A DNA stretch of 64,000 nucleotides from Candidatus Fraserbacteria bacterium (lineage in GTDB: Bacteria; Bipolaricaulota; Bipolaricaulia; RBG-16-55-9; JAJCYT01), in contig JAJCYT010000028.1 of assembly GCA_029262795.1 (NCBI GenBank), positions 62,001-126,000 on the forward strand. Reading direction: 5' to 3'. Within the stretch, counting starts at the first letter, position 1; every line of letters begins with the position of its first letter. Position numbers and translations under genes: made by a program. Under the pieces are notes generated by a model. It made no database searches and had not been told where the DNA came from. It was given only the letters and a program-made list of their open reading frames with translations. Shown piece after piece: positions 23,583 to 32,695 of the stretch.

Positions 23583-23603
23583 TATGTGGAGTAGGTGAAG
23601 TGT

Positions 23604-24689
23604 ATGAGTCGAATCATTGCCCATGTGGATATGGATGCGTTTTATGCTTCCGTTGAGCAACGGGACCATCCCGAACTCAAGGGCAAGCCGGTGATTGTGG
23701 GTGGCTCTGCCGAACAGCGTGGCGTTGTGGCTGCCGCCTCCTATGAAGCCCGCAAATTTGGCGTTCACAGTGCCATGCCCACGGTGAGGGCCATGCGTCT
23801 TTGCCCTCATGCGATTCGTCTACCCTCTCACTTTGCCCGTTACCGAGAAGTGTCTAGACAGATTCGTGACATTTTTAATGCGCTCACCCCACTGGTGGAG
23901 CCACTGTCATTGGACGAAGCTTTTTTGGATTTGAGTGGAAAAGCCAACACTGTGAAAGAAGTGAAAGCGTTGGCACAAAGCATCAAGCAGCAAATCCTTG
24001 ACACCACACAACTCACAGCCTCTGTGGGGGTGGCTCCTAACAAATTTCTTGCCAAAATTGCTTCAGATCAAAACAAACCGGATGGGTTGTTTATCATTCG
24101 CCAAAATGAGATCGAGGCTTTTTTAGATGAACTGCCACTCAAAAAATTATGGGGAGTGGGGCCTGCCACGCGTCGACGCTTGGAAAAAATGGGGATTGAA
24201 ACCATGGCTCATCTACGTCAGTGCTCTTTGGCAGATTTAGTAAAACAACTTGGTTCACACGGCGCGCATCTGTGGAAAATTTCTCAGGGGCAGGATGACC
24301 GCGAAGTGACCCCAGACCGCCCCTACAAAAATATCAGTCGAGAAACCACCTTTGCTGAAGACCTGGTGGATCGTGATGTGATGAAAGCCACGCTGCAAGA
24401 ATTGTGCGAATCAACCATCAATAACGTGAGAAAACACAATCTTCAGGGCAAAACACTGCACGTCAAAGTTCGTCTAGGAGATTTCACGACCCTCACACGA
24501 AACATCACTTTATCTTGGCCGACACAGGAGAATGGGGTGGCTTGGCATACGATTGAAAAATTGTTTGATCAAAAAGTGGATTTGCAGGGACAGGGAGTTC
24601 GATTATTGGGGGTGGGTATCTCTGGGTTAAGTGATCACAACAGCGGTCAATTGCCATTATTTCCCTATGAGGAAATGGTTGGTCATTGA
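23604..24689 (+). CDS. dinB: DNA polymerase IV (Y-family)
   Basis: A translesion polymerase of 361 residues from ATG 23604 (an in-frame GTG at 23595 is an alternative). Catalytic metal ligands are Asp9 (HVDMDAFYASVEQ) and Asp104-Glu105 (LSLDEAFLD). The palm motif VGVAPNKFLAKIASD, the helix-hairpin-helix region around GVGPATRRRLEKMGI and a C-terminal little-finger domain follow, so the protein looks complete. Divergent from the thiolase gene across about 110 bases holding both promoters. It lacks an evident C-terminal beta-clamp peptide, although the last residues QLPLF fit the short QLxLF clamp motif. Confidence 0.95.
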   Translation: MSRIIAHVDMDAFYASVEQRDHPELKGKPVIVGGSAEQRGVVAAASYEARKFGVHSAMPTVRAMRLCPHAIRLPSHFARYREVSRQIRDIFNALTPLVEPLSLDEAFLDLSGKANTVKEVKALAQSIKQQILDTTQLTASVGVAPNKFLAKIASDQNKPDGLFIIRQNEIEAFLDELPLKKLWGVGPATRRRLEKMGIETMAHLRQCSLADLVKQLGSHGAHLWKISQGQDDREVTPDRPYKNISRETTFAEDLVDRDVMKATLQELCESTINNVRKHNLQGKTLHVKVRLGDFTTLTRNITLSWPTQENGVAWHTIEKLFDQKVDLQGQGVRLLGVGISGLSDHNSGQLPLFPYEEMVGH

Positions 24690-24716
24690 TTTTTAAAGGT
24701 TTTTTTGGAATAGGGG

Positions 24717-24745
24717 TTGACAATAGCCACAAAGATGATCATACT
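24717..24745 (+). promoter_or_regulatory. Sigma70 promoter downstream of dinB
   Basis: A consensus TTGACA (24717-24722), a 17-base spacer and CATACT (24740-24745). It starts 28 bases after the dinB stop and has no plausible protein gene in front of it on the plus strand before the terminator at 24828-24877. Confidence 0.55.
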
Positions 24746-24751
24746 AGCTTC

Positions 24752-24877
24752 AGTGATTTTATTCTATTGATATTGTTCCTGACCTCAGGATAAAGGAGGT
24801 GATCCGAATAAAACGCTTAGATAAATAAACCCCTCGGTGAAAACTCGAAAAGTTTCGCCGAGGGGTTCTTCTTTTTA
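24752..24877 (+). ncRNA. Candidate small RNA with a 14-base anti-16S segment
   Basis: Bounded by a consensus-like promoter and a strong terminator, this ~126-base unit has no acceptable start codon. It contains AAAGGAGGTGATCC (24792-24805), exactly complementary to the conserved 3' end of bacterial 16S rRNA, far longer than normal ribosome sites in this window. It may be a ribosome-binding small RNA, a decoy, or merely the 3' UTR of dinB. Confidence 0.35.
24828..24877. terminator. Rho-independent terminator, probably bidirectional
   Basis: AACCCCTCGGTGAAA (24828-24842) pairs with TTTCGCCGAGGGGTT (24853-24867; one G-U) around a ten-base loop, followed by CTTCTTTTT. On the other strand the flank reads GTTTATTTATC, so it may also end the long minus-strand polysaccharide operon at 24896. 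Confidence 0.85.
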
Positions 24878-24895
24878 TTCTTGCCTAAAATTTCT

Positions 24896-25744
24896 CTAAA
24901 AAATTACATATCTGAAGTAATAAAAAACCAACGATAAATACTCATAAATGACTCGCCCCTGTGAAAACTCATCTTTCCACCATTGGTAGTCAAAATCGCT
25001 TCTCCCTAATGGGACAGATACAAACGTGAGTTCTTTTGAATCATCAATCAAATGATTGAAAATCATCTCTACCCGACGCATATGGCCAGGTGAACTAACC
25101 ACGATGATGGAATTGAGATTGCTTTGATTCAGGAAATCACGCGCTTGGGCCGCTTCATCATATGTGCTTTCCGCAGGATAGATAAAAAAATCAATGCCCT
25201 CAACCAATCCTTTGTCGAGCACATATCTAAGGATCACATCAATGTTGGTTTGAATGGTTTCGGTTTGAAGCAGTTTGGGCACAAAACGACGCCCCATCGT
25301 CATGATCACTCGATCTCCGAGACCCTGTTCGTAAAGATCAATGCCGTGAATATAACGCTCATCAGCAGACCCTAAAATCCAAATCAGATCGGCTTTATTT
25401 TCCACACGTTGATTGATGACAAGGTAATCTCCAACGGCTTGAAGCACAGGTTCATAAAATATCACTGAAACCACCAGCACAATGGTAAATAGAAATCCAA
25501 AAATGGTGGCAAATCCCTGAGTAGACAATATTTGGCGTTCACGAAACCACTTGCGTTGTAAATACAGGCCCAAACCCACACCGATGCCCACAAAGGTGAC
25601 CAATACTCCCATTAATAGGGGACCACTGAGGAGCTGTCCTACATGCAGCAGTAGTGATACAAATGCCATGCCTTGAACCAGCAGCAACAGGCCCAGGCCA
25701 ATGGTAAGAATGATCATGAGCAGCCATTTGAAAAATTGCTTCAT
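24896..25744 (-). CDS. YdcF/DUF218-type membrane protein
   Basis: A 282-residue protein with three N-terminal hydrophobic helices (residues 1-120) and a C-terminal DUF218/YdcF-like domain with DLIWILGSADERYIHG, the diagnostic PAESTYDEAAQARDFL and VVSSPGHMRRVEMIF. Relatives (ElyC, SanA, YdcF) affect envelope polysaccharide or undecaprenyl-lipid metabolism. As the last gene of the polysaccharide operon it probably supports lipid-carrier handling. ATG 25744 was chosen over a TTG four codons upstream; it begins four bases after the preceding stop. Confidence 0.75.
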   Translation of the reverse strand: MKQFFKWLLMIILTIGLGLLLLVQGMAFVSLLLHVGQLLSGPLLMGVLVTFVGIGVGLGLYLQRKWFRERQILSTQGFATIFGFLFTIVLVVSVIFYEPVLQAVGDYLVINQRVENKADLIWILGSADERYIHGIDLYEQGLGDRVIMTMGRRFVPKLLQTETIQTNIDVILRYVLDKGLVEGIDFFIYPAESTYDEAAQARDFLNQSNLNSIIVVSSPGHMRRVEMIFNHLIDDSKELTFVSVPLGRSDFDYQWWKDEFSQGRVIYEYLSLVFYYFRYVIF

Positions 25745-25748
25745 AAAA

Positions 25749-26906
25749 TTATCCAATCAACTGACGGTATCGATCTGATTGTCGTTTTAAAATAATGCGT
25801 TCGTCGAACACGTCACACACACGCTGATAGCCTGCCTCGCCCATGATTTTCGCTTTTTCTGGATTTTTTAATAGCTCAATCAAAGCTTGTGCCAATGATT
25901 CAACATTTCTTGTAGGTACGAGCAAACCCGTCACACCTTCCACAACTTCTTCCCGACAACCACGAATGTTGGTTGCGACCACAGGCAGATGACTGGCCAT
26001 CGCTTCCAGGCTGACCACGGGCATTCCTTCGCGATATGAAGGGAGTGTAAACACATCCATCAACTGCATCAATTCTGGAATATCTTCTCGCATTCCTGCA
26101 AAAATTACAGTGTCCCGAAGCTGGTGTTTTTCAATCAAAAGTTCAACTTCTCCTGAAGCCCCATCTCGATCGCTTTTTAGAGCATCACCAATAACCAGCA
26201 ATTTGGCTTGAGGAATTTCTTTATTGACTAAACTCATGGCTTCAATCAATTCAAAGATGCCTTTTTCACGAACAAGCCTGCCAACAAAACCAACCACCAA
26301 GTCCTCCTCCTCCAGCCCTAGTGAAGTTTTCAATGTCGGATTAGATTCAGTAATCTGAAATTTTTCAATATTGACGCCAATACTGTTCAAGCATTCAGCC
26401 TGGTCCTTTAGTTTAACAATGTGGTGTTTAATCGCGGTTTCTAAATCTTCCTGATTGACCGTCCAAAGCCAATCTGTGCAGCAGCGACCGAATAATTTTT
26501 CAACCCAGATCAACAGCTTTTGTTTCCAGGGGGGCATTTGATCATGAAAGTAAAATCCGTGGGCGGTGTAAATGATCATTTTTACGCCAGCCAACTTTGC
26601 AGCAATTCTTCCCAGTATCGATGCCACAGGGGTGTGGACATGAACGGCATCAAATTTTTCCTGCCGCATCAAACGATACAGTTTCCAGATAGATGACAGA
26701 TGTGATCCCGCCAAAATGCGACGGGCAATAGGAATGGAATGGAGTTGGTAGTCTGACTGTTGCAATGCGGGCGTGTGCGGACCTGGAGAACAGGCAATGT
26801 GAACATCGTAGCCGTTGGCATCCAGATGATCGACCAAAGGCCGGAGTAGAAAATGAATGGTGGTGTCAATGGCAGTGACTTGGAGAATCTTTGATCTCGA
26901 AGACAT
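25749..26906 (-). CDS. Glycosyltransferase family 4
   Basis: A 385-residue GT-B glycosyltransferase. The C-terminal nucleotide-sugar domain begins near residue 205 (VVGFVGRLVREKGIFELIEA) and carries the EX7E signature in YREGMPVVSLEAMA near residue 305. The N-terminal acceptor domain has VHVHTPVASILGRIAAKL, similar to enzymes that extend polyprenyl-diphosphate-linked sugars. Retaining, cytosolic face of the membrane. Donor sugar unknown; the adjacent epimerase and dehydrogenase make UDP-GalNAc or UDP-GalNAc-uronate plausible. Confidence 0.9.
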   Translation of the reverse strand: MSSRSKILQVTAIDTTIHFLLRPLVDHLDANGYDVHIACSPGPHTPALQQSDYQLHSIPIARRILAGSHLSSIWKLYRLMRQEKFDAVHVHTPVASILGRIAAKLAGVKMIIYTAHGFYFHDQMPPWKQKLLIWVEKLFGRCCTDWLWTVNQEDLETAIKHHIVKLKDQAECLNSIGVNIEKFQITESNPTLKTSLGLEEEDLVVGFVGRLVREKGIFELIEAMSLVNKEIPQAKLLVIGDALKSDRDGASGEVELLIEKHQLRDTVIFAGMREDIPELMQLMDVFTLPSYREGMPVVSLEAMASHLPVVATNIRGCREEVVEGVTGLLVPTRNVESLAQALIELLKNPEKAKIMGEAGYQRVCDVFDERIILKRQSDRYRQLIG

Positions 26907-26912
26907 GAAAGA

Positions 26913-27860
26913 TCAAGCGACCGGGCTGCCACTTTGATACCAGGCCACAGTGCGCTCTAATCCTTCTTCTATAGAAATTTCAGGGTTGTAGCCCAACAAA
27001 GACTTTGCTTGTTCAATGTCGGCCAAGGAATGGCGCACATCGCCCTCTCTGGTTTCGGTGTGTTCCGGAGCAATATTAGTTCCTGTAAGGCGAGCAATAG
27101 ACTGGAACAATTCGTTCAGCGTGATTCTTGTTCCACAGCCAACGTTAAACACTTTGCCGCTGGCTTGATCTGAAGATTTGGCGGCAAGTAAATTAGCCTG
27201 AATCGCGTTTTCGATATAGGTGAAATCCCTGGACTGTTCGCCATCTCCAAAGATGATGGGAGGTTGTTCTTCAAGCAAGGCCATGGTGAACTTAGGGACC
27301 ACAGCCGCATATTGAGAATTGGGATCCTGGCGTGGTCCAAAAATGTTGAAATAACGCAGGCACACAGTTGGCAGGCCATATAGTTCGTAGAATAACTGGC
27401 AATATTTTTCACCTGCATACTTGCTGAGTGCATAAGGAGAAACAGGATTTGGGGGCATGTTTTCCACTTTGGGCAACACTTCTGTCGGGCCATAAATAGA
27501 AGATGAACTGGCAAACACCAGCTTTTTAACGCCAGCATCCCGTGCAGCAATGAGAATGTTTAACGTGCCATTGGCATTGACGTCGTTGGTTTCAACAGGA
27601 TTTTTAATCGAGCGGGGCACGGACCCGAGTGCTGCCTGATGCAACACATAATCAATACCCTGCATAGATTGAGTGACCAGATCAACATCACGAATATCGC
27701 CTTCAATTAACTCAATATCATTGCCAAAGGGTTCGACATTTTTTCGCTGGCCACTTTCGAAATTGTCCAGGATACGGACTTCTTGCCCATCTTTTAAAAG
27801 ACGCTCGGTCAAGTTCGATCCGATAAAGCCTGCACCACCTGTGATCAGATAACGGCTCAT
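26913..27860 (-). CDS. NAD-dependent UDP-sugar epimerase (WbpP/TviC-like)
   Basis: A 315-residue extended SDR. NAD-binding GGAGFIGSNL at residues 8-17, ASSSSIYG with the catalytic serine near 125, YALSK with the Tyr/Lys pair near 150, and LRYFNIFGPRQDP typical of the UDP-GlcNAc/GalNAc 4-epimerases WbpP and TviC. It probably interconverts UDP-N-acetylglucosamine and UDP-N-acetylgalactosamine, or their uronates. It follows the UDP-sugar dehydrogenase gene by 15 bases, recreating the tviB-tviC pair of Vi-antigen synthesis. Confidence 0.88.
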   Translation of the reverse strand: MSRYLITGGAGFIGSNLTERLLKDGQEVRILDNFESGQRKNVEPFGNDIELIEGDIRDVDLVTQSMQGIDYVLHQAALGSVPRSIKNPVETNDVNANGTLNILIAARDAGVKKLVFASSSSIYGPTEVLPKVENMPPNPVSPYALSKYAGEKYCQLFYELYGLPTVCLRYFNIFGPRQDPNSQYAAVVPKFTMALLEEQPPIIFGDGEQSRDFTYIENAIQANLLAAKSSDQASGKVFNVGCGTRITLNELFQSIARLTGTNIAPEHTETREGDVRHSLADIEQAKSLLGYNPEISIEEGLERTVAWYQSGSPVA

Positions 27861-27875
27861 GCTGGAACCTCCCTG

Positions 27876-29156
27876 CTAAAGCACTTCGATGTTGTCAAAT
27901 TGTGATCGAATGTTTTTAGTTGCATTTCGCGTGTCAAACACCTGTGAAGCATGTTTGGCAATTCTCTCGTAATCATAGTGTGTATGATCGGTCAAAATAA
28001 CCACACAGTCCTGTTCAGCGATCAACGACTCGCTAAGTTTCACACTGTTCCAGGTTTGATCCAAATAATCAAATTGCGACACAAATGGATCGTGATAACT
28101 TACATCGGCTTTACTCTGGTGTAACAATCCAAGCACATCCAAAGCAGGAGATTCACGCATATCGCTGACATCCCGTTTATAGGCCACACCAAGCACCAAC
28201 ACTTTTGATCCATTGATCGGTTTGCCACGGTCATTAAGTAAACGTGAGAGGCGGTCTACCACATGCAGCGGCATGTTGGCATTCACGCGCCCGGCAAGCT
28301 CGATGAAGCCGGTTTCTGCCGCCACCATCTTGGCTTTCCAGGAGAGATAGAAAGGATCTACCGGAATACAGTGACCACCCAGGCCAGGGCCAGGATAAAA
28401 GGGCATAAACCCAAATGGTTTGGTGGATGCAGCTTCGATCACTTCCCAAATATCAATATCCATTTTGTGTGCCACCAAGGCCAGTTCATTGATCAGGCCG
28501 ATGTTCACACTGCGGAACGTGTTTTCCAACAGTTTGGCCATTTCAGCTTCTTTGGTAGATTTCACAGTAGACACTTTTGGGAAAATCGATTGATAAGCTT
28601 CGACAGCTTTTTCGGTACATTGAGGCGTAATGCCACCAATTACTTTGGGGATTTCTCGAATGCTGAACTGCGTATTGCCTGGATCCACGCGCTCTGGGGA
28701 AAATGCCAGATAAAAATCTTTGCCCACTTCTAATCCATTTTTAGACAAAATAGGCAGAATCAATTCTTCTGTTGCGCCTGGATAGACCGTACTTTCTAAG
28801 ATGACGGTTTGGCCGGCAACCAAGACCTCTGCGATGGTTTCGGCAGCATTTGCCACATAAGCCATGTCAGGGTCTTTACTTTTTCGCAGTGGTGTTGGTA
28901 CGCAAATGCTGATAATTTGAGCATCTTTCAAATTATCATAGTCTGTGGTGGGCCTAAATGCGCCTGAATCGATATGTTGCTTCAACACAGAACTTTCTAC
29001 ATCTTCGATATAAGATTGTCCTGAAATCAAGCGTTGTACCGCATCTGGATTGACATCCACGCCAATCACATGGTGGCCGACTTCACAAAATAGCATCGAC
29101 AAGGGCAGGCCCACATAGCCTAAGCCAACCACGCCGACGGTAGGCTGATCATTCAT
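27876..29156 (-). CDS. UDP-N-acetyl-hexosamine 6-dehydrogenase (WbpA/TviB-like)
   Basis: A 426-residue NAD-dependent nucleotide-sugar dehydrogenase oxidising C6 of a UDP-HexNAc to the uronate. It has VGVVGLGYVGLPLS at residues 7-20, SICVPTPL, ESTVYPGATEE, the central helix KLLENTFRSVNIGLINEL and the catalytic thiol Cys263 in GLGGHCIPVDP. ATG 29156 (MNDQPTVG) has AAAGGAG upstream; the 17 extra upstream codons were rejected. The 132 bases before it (29157-29288) are the largest gap in the operon and hold no gene; an internal promoter there is possible. Confidence 0.9.
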   Translation of the reverse strand: MNDQPTVGVVGLGYVGLPLSMLFCEVGHHVIGVDVNPDAVQRLISGQSYIEDVESSVLKQHIDSGAFRPTTDYDNLKDAQIISICVPTPLRKSKDPDMAYVANAAETIAEVLVAGQTVILESTVYPGATEELILPILSKNGLEVGKDFYLAFSPERVDPGNTQFSIREIPKVIGGITPQCTEKAVEAYQSIFPKVSTVKSTKEAEMAKLLENTFRSVNIGLINELALVAHKMDIDIWEVIEAASTKPFGFMPFYPGPGLGGHCIPVDPFYLSWKAKMVAAETGFIELAGRVNANMPLHVVDRLSRLLNDRGKPINGSKVLVLGVAYKRDVSDMRESPALDVLGLLHQSKADVSYHDPFVSQFDYLDQTWNSVKLSESLIAEQDCVVILTDHTHYDYERIAKHASQVFDTRNATKNIRSQFDNIEVL

Positions 29157-29288
29157 AACCCAAAGCTCCTTTGATGTTTCAAATGATGGACTGAAAATTG
29201 ACTGCAATCACTTGAATTGAACATGGAAATTGATTTTCCTCGCCATTCCTTTTGTTTTCAAGCTTTAACATTACATACGACTGTGTTT

Positions 29289-30464
29289 TTAAGAAGTTGT
29301 TTTTTTGATTTTTTCTATGAAAGGGAATAAGCCCAATGATCCCAAGATCAGCAAAAAAGGCAAAATTTGCGATTTCATTCGAAACAATGTTCCCATATTG
29401 CTTCCAATGATTGCAAATGCACCCACAACAGCAAATGCCAATAACACCAAAGGCAGCCATGCGAAAGATTCTTTAATGAGTGCGGGCCATTTTGGTATTG
29501 ATAATAAAAGCAATACCAACAATACGGTATTTTCGATGGTTGCCAGCCACCCAAACAGATCCTCCGCCTCCCATGGGAAAGGCCTGAACAGGAACGTAAT
29601 TGCGCCCCAGGGCGTGTGTATGAAAGCATCGCCCCATGATTCATATGGATGTAGATTCAGTGCCGAATCTCCCTGGTCACCAACAGCACGGAGTTGGTTC
29701 ACTGTTTCTAATGAGAAGAGCGAATTTTTTGTTGATAGTTCCATACCAAAGTAAATTAATCCTGAAAGTGCAATCAAAATTACTGCGGTGCCAATTGCCT
29801 GCATTTTCCACAACTTTTGCTTTCGAGCATGATTGAAGTAGACAAAAAAGACAAAAGGAATCACAGTCACAGCAGCCAAAATTGCCAACCAAGGTCGCAA
29901 CAATAAAAAACTTACGAGTGAAACACTCAACCAAATCAAAGGGACAACACTTTTTGATTGAATGGCACTAACTGTTGCATAAGCCATCAGCCCAGCGAAA
30001 AAGAATGTCCATGCTTCTTTTAAAGGGAGGCTGATCCAGAGTGTAATTGAAGGCCAAAGTGCAATCAGGCCAAAGGCTATCAAACCAATTTTTGGGCGAA
30101 ACGAGTCTTTGAGCGCTTTGTAAAAGAAATAAAGTCCCACGCTACTAACCAAAATACCGACTAATTGGACCGCTATCATGTGATGTCCAAACACAGTGTA
30201 AATCAATGCAACAATAAAAGAGAACACAGCAATTCTCAGGCCATGGGTTACGTTCCAAAATTCATCGACATTGATTGAACCTTGAGAACGAAGCTGTTGC
30301 GCCATTTCCCAACCGAGCTTGTCATACGTGCTGGCATCACCTACCGGGTATGCTGAAAAGAACATAGGAGAAACAAAAAACACCACACCAATTTTTAATA
30401 ACACAGACAAGATGAGCAACCATAGCCATGGATTATTCCGAAGAAATAGTTTTTTAATTTTCAT
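29289..30464 (-). CDS. Polytopic GT-C-type membrane protein
   Basis: A 391-residue protein with some ten hydrophobic helices. Acidic residues follow the first helix (VGDASTYDKLGWEMA), and a charged ISLPLKEAWTFFF loop lies near residue 140, features of GT-C polyprenyl-phosphate-sugar glycosyltransferases of the PMT/ArnT type. It could also be a Wzy-like polymerase; these are hard to tell apart by eye. It overlaps the preceding GT4 stop by 11 bases. In a locus with no other clear polymerase it is the best candidate for a polymerising or membrane-side transferase step. Confidence 0.6.
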   Translation of the reverse strand: MKIKKLFLRNNPWLWLLILSVLLKIGVVFFVSPMFFSAYPVGDASTYDKLGWEMAQQLRSQGSINVDEFWNVTHGLRIAVFSFIVALIYTVFGHHMIAVQLVGILVSSVGLYFFYKALKDSFRPKIGLIAFGLIALWPSITLWISLPLKEAWTFFFAGLMAYATVSAIQSKSVVPLIWLSVSLVSFLLLRPWLAILAAVTVIPFVFFVYFNHARKQKLWKMQAIGTAVILIALSGLIYFGMELSTKNSLFSLETVNQLRAVGDQGDSALNLHPYESWGDAFIHTPWGAITFLFRPFPWEAEDLFGWLATIENTVLLVLLLLSIPKWPALIKESFAWLPLVLLAFAVVGAFAIIGSNMGTLFRMKSQILPFLLILGSLGLFPFIEKIKKTTS

Positions 30465-31593
30465 GAAAATCTATGCTGTTGTACAATATCTCATAATCAT
30501 TCACAATTTTTTCTAGTTGGAAAAAGGTTTTAATTCTTTGTCGTGCATTTTGACCTAGCTTTTGACGCTGATCGTCATCTACCTCAATTAATTGCCGCCA
30601 TGCTTGCGACAGAGCATTAGGGTTTTGTGGCGGCACAATTACACCAGTGTCTGCAACCAAACTCGCGCTGTCACCCACATCTGTGACCACACAGGGAACA
30701 CCACAGGCCATTGCTTCACCAATCACATTTGGAAACCCTTCCGTGTAAGAAGCAGATGTGGCAATATCCAGCGCTGCCATTAGCGTTGGCATATCCTTAC
30801 GTTCACCGAGTAAATGAAACTGATTACTCAAACCCGTTGCCTGAATCTGATCGGTGAGGGTTTTGTTTTTTATATCAACCTCTCGTCCAGCCAGGAGAAA
30901 ATGGATGTTGTTGAAATCTTTCGAGAGTTGTTTGGCTGCCTCAATAAAATTGGCATGATCTTTCATGGGGTGAAAGCGACCGATCAATCCAATCAGCAAT
31001 GTTGATTCAGGCAAACTCAATTCCACTCGGATGTCATGCCGGGCTTGATCCGAAGGTTTAAATTTTTCTGTATCGAACCCATTGGGAATGATTTCTCGTT
31101 TGGCTCGATCATAGCCGATGGCTTCATGGTGGCCTGCGCCTGTTTCTGTGTTATAGATGATGTGATGGGGCTTGTGTGACCATTTCGCTCCCAGACGAAT
31201 GATGCTGGCAGTCGTGTTTTTCTCAAGGTCCAAATCGTACAATGCTTGGCGAATATTCCAAAGCACTTTGGGATGTTTTGTCATCAGCCAGGTGCCTGCC
31301 ATCGCGGCAATATTTCCGTGATACATCCATCCTTGAATGATGTCAGGTTGCAAATATCGTGTCAGTTTCATCAACTTGAGCAACGTGATGGGGGCAGAAA
31401 GTGGCGATTTCATGTTCAGTGTATAGATAGGAATCCCAAGCGCTTTGATTGGCTCACCAAGGGTGCCTTCATCCAACAAAGAGATCACCGAAGGTTGAAA
31501 TTTTTCCCGATCCATTTCGGACAATAAGCGATAGAGAAATGTTTCAGCACCGCCTGTGTTCAGCCCTGTGATCACATGAAGAATTTTCATCAT
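30454..31593 (-). CDS. Glycosyltransferase family 4
   Basis: A 379-residue GT4 enzyme beginning MMKILHVITGLNTGGAETFL, with the glycine-rich acceptor loop. The donor domain has LIGLIGRFHPMKDHANFIEAA near residue 195 and the EX7E motif YTEGFPNVIGEAMACG near 290. Three in-frame start codons lie together (TTG 31596, ATG 31593, ATG 31590); 31593 is used here. Retaining transfer to a lipid-linked glycan is expected. Acceptor and donor are unknown. Confidence 0.9.
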   Translation of the reverse strand: MMKILHVITGLNTGGAETFLYRLLSEMDREKFQPSVISLLDEGTLGEPIKALGIPIYTLNMKSPLSAPITLLKLMKLTRYLQPDIIQGWMYHGNIAAMAGTWLMTKHPKVLWNIRQALYDLDLEKNTTASIIRLGAKWSHKPHHIIYNTETGAGHHEAIGYDRAKREIIPNGFDTEKFKPSDQARHDIRVELSLPESTLLIGLIGRFHPMKDHANFIEAAKQLSKDFNNIHFLLAGREVDIKNKTLTDQIQATGLSNQFHLLGERKDMPTLMAALDIATSASYTEGFPNVIGEAMACGVPCVVTDVGDSASLVADTGVIVPPQNPNALSQAWRQLIEVDDDQRQKLGQNARQRIKTFFQLEKIVNDYEILYNSIDFHEN

Positions 31594-31597
31594 CAAT

Positions 31598-32695
31598 TCA
31601 GGCCAGCACCAGACTGGCTCGTTTAGACCAAGTGTAATGATTCAATAAATCTTGATAGGCGTGTTCGCCCAGTCGCACTCTGAGAGATAAATCTGTACGG
31701 AGTTTTTCAATAGCTTGGAGCCATGCGCCTACATCGTGAGCTTCACACAATAGGCTGTTTACACCATCTTGAAGCACTTCTTTCAAGGCGGGTAAATCGG
31801 AAGCAATGACCGGTTTGCCATAAGCCATATACTCAAAAATTTTCAAAGGCGACATCCACTGACTGGTATCACCATTACCACCATGAACGGCTACTTTTTG
31901 TTGATAGGGGGCGAGCAAAATATCAAAGCGGCGATAGTAAGTGTCCAACTGGCCGTGAGGTGAAAATCCATGAAACTGTAAATTCTCTGTTGGCTTATCT
32001 TGATAACGTTGAATATCTGCATCCATACCACCCACAACATGAAAATCCAGGTCAGGCAGTTTTTGTGCCAGTTCAATGACAATTTCAATGCCTCTGCCTG
32101 GATAGAGATGCCCAACGTATCCCACTTGAAGTCGTTTAGATTCAGTAGGCGAGTTGGAGGATGCAATACATTCAGGCAAATCTGCGCCATCGTGTGCGAC
32201 ACAGATAGATTCTTTTTTGAGGTCAGGAAACAAGTTTTGATAGATGTCCTTCAGTGCTTGAGAAATGACGACCAATTTTTTGAAGTTCGACTTCTTGAAC
32301 AATTGGGACTCTAAAAAGTGTCGAGCCTTGTTGCTCGGTGGACCATGTGATTCATAGATAAAAGGTATCTTTAATGAAGCCGCTGCCCACAGGCTATAAA
32401 GATCGCGCCCATAAAACAGTTCTGGAAATGATTTCTTTTGAATTTTATGCTTGACTTGCCGCGCATATTGGATGCCGCCCAAACCGCGAATAACAGGCCA
32501 GTGTTGATATTCAATCTCAAAAGAACGATCTATCCCATAGAAATCAAACACATCTGTTGAATCATCTGCTGGAGTACGTGCGTACAAAGTGACCTGATGA
32601 CCATTTTTTGAAAAGGCTTGACACATCTTCATCACATGAACGCTGTTGGCTGCACGTGACGGAATTTGCGAGGCGGACAAATAGGCGAGTTTCAT
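31598..32695 (-). CDS. Glycosyltransferase family 4-like
   Basis: A 365-residue GT-B enzyme. The N-terminal domain has KLAYLSASQIPSRAANSVHV and FIYESHGPP; the donor domain begins near 180 with QVGYVGHLYPGRGIE. Instead of the classical EX7E it has SPLKIFEYMAYGKPVIASDL, as in a subgroup of GT4 enzymes. Its start overlaps the NeuA-1 stop (ATGA), so it is co-translated with a CMP-sugar synthetase, but no classical sialyltransferase motif is present and the donor cannot be deduced. Confidence 0.85.
   Translation of the reverse strand: MKLAYLSASQIPSRAANSVHVMKMCQAFSKNGHQVTLYARTPADDSTDVFDFYGIDRSFEIEYQHWPVIRGLGGIQYARQVKHKIQKKSFPELFYGRDLYSLWAAASLKIPFIYESHGPPSNKARHFLESQLFKKSNFKKLVVISQALKDIYQNLFPDLKKESICVAHDGADLPECIASSNSPTESKRLQVGYVGHLYPGRGIEIVIELAQKLPDLDFHVVGGMDADIQRYQDKPTENLQFHGFSPHGQLDTYYRRFDILLAPYQQKVAVHGGNGDTSQWMSPLKIFEYMAYGKPVIASDLPALKEVLQDGVNSLLCEAHDVGAWLQAIEKLRTDLSLRVRLGEHAYQDLLNHYTWSKRASLVLA

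Noticed and set aside
24792-24805. Remnant of a 16S rRNA gene in antisense
   Set aside because: The match stops exactly after 14 bases on both sides; flanking 16S sequence is absent, so a broken rRNA gene is not supported.
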